Origin: Janthinobacterium agaricidamnosum NBRC 102515 = DSM 9628
Lineage (GTDB): Bacteria; Pseudomonadota; Gammaproteobacteria; Burkholderiales; Burkholderiaceae_D
Length of the DNA: 64,000 nt
Assembly (NCBI RefSeq): GCF_000723165.1
Contig: NZ_HG322949.1
Coordinates: 2,898,903-2,962,902, forward strand
Reading direction: 5' to 3'
Shown here: positions 62,816-64,000 of the stretch, in pieces
Numbering within the stretch: position 1 is the stretch's first letter
How the letters are laid out: each line of letters opens with the position of its first letter
The notes under the pieces: model-generated
The model's database searches: none
Told to the model about the DNA's origin: nothing
The model's input: only the letters and a program-made list of their open reading frames with translations
Program-made: the position numbers and the translations under genes

Positions 62816-63264
62816 TACCCTATCACTTTCCCGGTATATAAAAACTCTTCGGCGATTTCCGCCAGGCTGCGCATCGCCTCGGCGTCTTGCGGGTACAGCA
62901 TGCGGGTGATCTGATGCGCTTCCGGTTCCGGCAAGATAGCCAGCAACAGGTAGTTGCCGGCATCGTGGACATAGATCAGCACGCGGTCGCTGCTGCGCCG
63001 CGAGCGGCGCGAGGTGCGTAATTTCCAGCTCGGCTTTTTCGCCAGGTCGCGCAGCGGCACCAAGTGCACATGGCGCGCCACGTGCTGCTTGCCGGCGCTC
63101 AACGGACGAATATAGGCGCTATGCGCATCGAAGGGGTAAAACTCGTCTTCGCCGATCAGCGCGGCGGATTTCCAGGTCGTGAACAATTGCACAAAGCATG
63201 AAAAATCGAGCCGGGATAAACGAAACTGGCTCTCAAGGATCTTGCTGGCTTTGACGACGATCAA
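62815..63264 (-). CDS. YafO-family-like toxin (type II toxin-antitoxin)
   Basis: A 149-residue protein. The C-terminal half aligns by eye with Escherichia coli YafO, a ribosome-dependent mRNA interferase: Leu-Leu-Leu-Ala-Ile-Leu-Pro-Glu-Pro-Glu-Ala-His against its Leu-Leu-Ile-Ala-Ile-Leu-Lys-Pro-Glu-Pro-His, and a matching Leu-Ala-Glu-Ile-Ala-Glu-Glu-Phe end. The middle Val-Ala-Arg-His-Val-His-Leu also fits. It is a little longer than YafO (132) and carries a basic Arg/Ser-rich insert near 85-95. TTG 63264 overlaps the upstream small gene stop (TTGA) and has GGAG 7 nt ahead. Function is inferred from resemblance and gene pairing. Confidence 0.6.
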   Translation of the reverse strand: MIVVKASKILESQFRLSRLDFSCFVQLFTTWKSAALIGEDEFYPFDAHSAYIRPLSAGKQHVARHVHLVPLRDLAKKPSWKLRTSRRSRRSSDRVLIYVHDAGNYLLLAILPEPEAHQITRMLYPQDAEAMRSLAEIAEEFLYTGKVIG

Positions 63265-63449
63265 AACGGCTCCAGTTTCTTGCGCCGTATGCCTTGAAAG
63301 GCAACCCGGAAAGCTTCGGAAGTAAATTGCGGACTGGCCTCGATGGCAGAAAACAGGCGGCTGATTTTTTTCGGTAACACAGGCGCCGCCCGCCGCTCGG
63401 TCTCGGCGCCCAGCAGCGCTGCGTCAGAAAAACGGGAAGCGCGCTTCAT
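63261..63449 (-). CDS. Small partner gene of the YafO-like toxin, candidate antitoxin
   Basis: A 62-residue basic protein upstream of, and overlapping by 4 bp, the YafO-like gene, the normal position for an antitoxin. It is not like YafN (no Phd/YefM-type start). It has an Arg/Lys-rich N-terminus and the segment Ala-Phe-Arg-Val-Ala-Phe-Gln-Gly-Ile-Arg. GGAG 7 nt before ATG 63449 decides the start over the in-frame ATG 63467. That ribosome binding site lies in an inverted repeat TCTCCA-GATGCA-TGGAGA (63455-63472), which could be the operator for autoregulation. Confidence 0.5.
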   Translation of the reverse strand: MKRASRFSDAALLGAETERRAAPVLPKKISRLFSAIEASPQFTSEAFRVAFQGIRRKKLEPF

Positions 63450-63553
63450 GATGATCTCCAGATGCATGGAGAAAATTTATCACCAATCCGGCGCAGCGGC
63501 CTACGACCAAATCAAATGCACTAAGGCAATTATTTCCTGCGATACAAACCGCT

Positions 63554-63808
63554 TTACTCGAACGGGTTGCTGACTGTTTTCATCACCGGCGGCGGCAACT
63601 GCGCCGGCAAATCCTGCGCCTCCAGCCTGGCCACCACATCGTTCAGCAAGCGCTGCAACAATTTGGCGCTGGCCAGCCCGGCCTGATCCAGCGTCAAGTC
63701 GATATCGCCGCTGAGGGTGATGCGGTCGATCCGGTTTTCGATGGTCAGCCCCTGGATCTCGATCACGTCGCTTTCATTGGCGTAAGGGATGAATTTGGCT
63801 GTGCGCAT
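63554..63808 (-). CDS. Small conserved-looking protein of unknown function
   Basis: An 84-residue protein, not recognised. It begins Met-Arg-Thr-Ala-Lys-Phe-Ile-Pro-Tyr-Ala-Asn-Glu and has Ile-Glu-Asn-Arg-Ile-Asp-Arg-Ile-Thr-Leu-Ser-Gly-Asp-Ile-Asp-Leu-Thr, a short beta-rich part, followed by a helical part with two Leu-rich turns and a proline-rich end. No signal peptide is seen. GGAG 5 nt ahead sets ATG 63808. It follows the endonuclease gene by 18 bp and is likely in its operon. Confidence 0.55.
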   Translation of the reverse strand: MRTAKFIPYANESDVIEIQGLTIENRIDRITLSGDIDLTLDQAGLASAKLLQRLLNDVVARLEAQDLPAQLPPPVMKTVSNPFE

Positions 63809-63826
63809 AAGCACTCCTGTATGAAA

Positions 63827-64000
63827 TTAGAAACTTTTTTTGCTGTTCACCTTCGGCAAGCGCAGCATCGCTTCTTTTTGCTTGCTGGACAGCGAAGGTA
63901 ACAGATTGATGCCGATCCTGCTTTCCAGTGCGGCGATGCTGAGCATCTGGTAATCCCTAGTCGACTTGTTTTCAATAAAATAGGCCGCGCCGGCGCGTTG
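63827..64000 (-). CDS. 3' end of a DNA/RNA non-specific endonuclease-like gene (partial)
   Basis: The last 57 codons of a minus-strand gene that begins beyond the window. The visible end reads Tyr-Phe-Ile-Glu-Asn-Lys-Ser-Thr, then Ile-Ala-Ala-Leu-Glu-Ser-Arg-Ile-Gly-Ile-Asn-Leu-Leu-Pro-Ser-Leu, which matches the C-terminal helix region of secreted NucA-type non-specific endonucleases. The catalytic part is outside the window, so the call is tentative. Confidence 0.5.
   Translation of the reverse strand, partial: QRAGAAYFIENKSTRDYQMLSIAALESRIGINLLPSLSSKQKEAMLRLPKVNSKKSF

Overview
The window (64 kb, GC-rich, densely coding, no gap over 300 bp without a gene) looks like a chromosomal segment of a betaproteobacterium of the Burkholderiales, most likely Oxalobacteraceae (Massilia/Duganella/Janthinobacterium type). 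This is inferred from the composition and from the family and order of the exopolysaccharide genes. No rRNA, tRNA, CRISPR array, phage or intact insertion sequence was seen.

About 52 kb (16-52,678) is an exosortase A (XrtA)/EpsH-type exopolysaccharide locus. The left part (16-7,597) holds the TPR lipoprotein PrsT, an O-antigen-polymerase-like membrane protein with a large extra periplasmic domain, a coupled secreted serine protease, a FeeM-like N-acyltransferase on the minus strand with a candidate sigma-54 promoter, and the Wza-like export lipoprotein, also on the minus strand. The core operon (7,787-25,508, plus strand, mostly overlapping genes) encodes Wzz-like chain-length protein, CpsD-like tyrosine autokinase, beta-barrel protein, UDP-GlcNAc 2-epimerase, polysaccharide deacetylase, FemAB-like protein, glycosyltransferases, exosortase A with a fused EpsI domain, an asparagine-synthase-like amidotransferase, a glycosyltransferase fused to a CapK-like adenylating enzyme, and a methyltransferase.

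The locus is then interrupted by a block with an unrecognised 836-residue helical protein and a TetR/MFS efflux pair (25,577-30,350). A decoration and assembly block follows: an acyltransferase-3 protein, an MBOAT/SGNH O-acetylation pair, a glycosyltransferase, a Wzx-like flippase and a GT2-GT4 fusion, then an O-ligase and a second deacetylase (30,398-41,168). An SDR/LysR pair (41,323-43,086) separates this from the last EPS block (43,083-52,678). That block has a minus-strand trio (acyl-AMP ligase, PLP decarboxylase, amidotransferase) facing a plus-strand set (GNAT-like protein, acyl carrier protein, two exosortase-associated hydrolases, glycosyltransferase, TPR protein). Ligase, carrier protein and PLP decarboxylase together resemble the logic of butirosin side-chain synthesis (BtrJ/BtrI/BtrK). 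I suggest, as inference, that this block makes a carrier-bound amino-acyl group that decorates the exopolysaccharide.

The right end (52,847-64,000) is general chromosome: a 45-bp MITE-like inverted repeat, a secreted metallo-beta-lactamase-fold hydrolase, a DUF6678-like protein, tadA-queD-queE, an orphan histidine kinase, a PAS-GGDEF diguanylate cyclase, an apparently leaderless TetR gene with its target, an M16 metalloprotease, a YafO-like toxin with an unfamiliar upstream partner, a small unknown protein, and the 3' end of a non-specific endonuclease gene.

No protein in the window ends in a PEP-CTERM sorting signal, and the PrsK/PrsR regulators are not here, so the substrates of this exosortase and its regulators must lie elsewhere. 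All functional calls come from reading the translated sequences; no database search was run.
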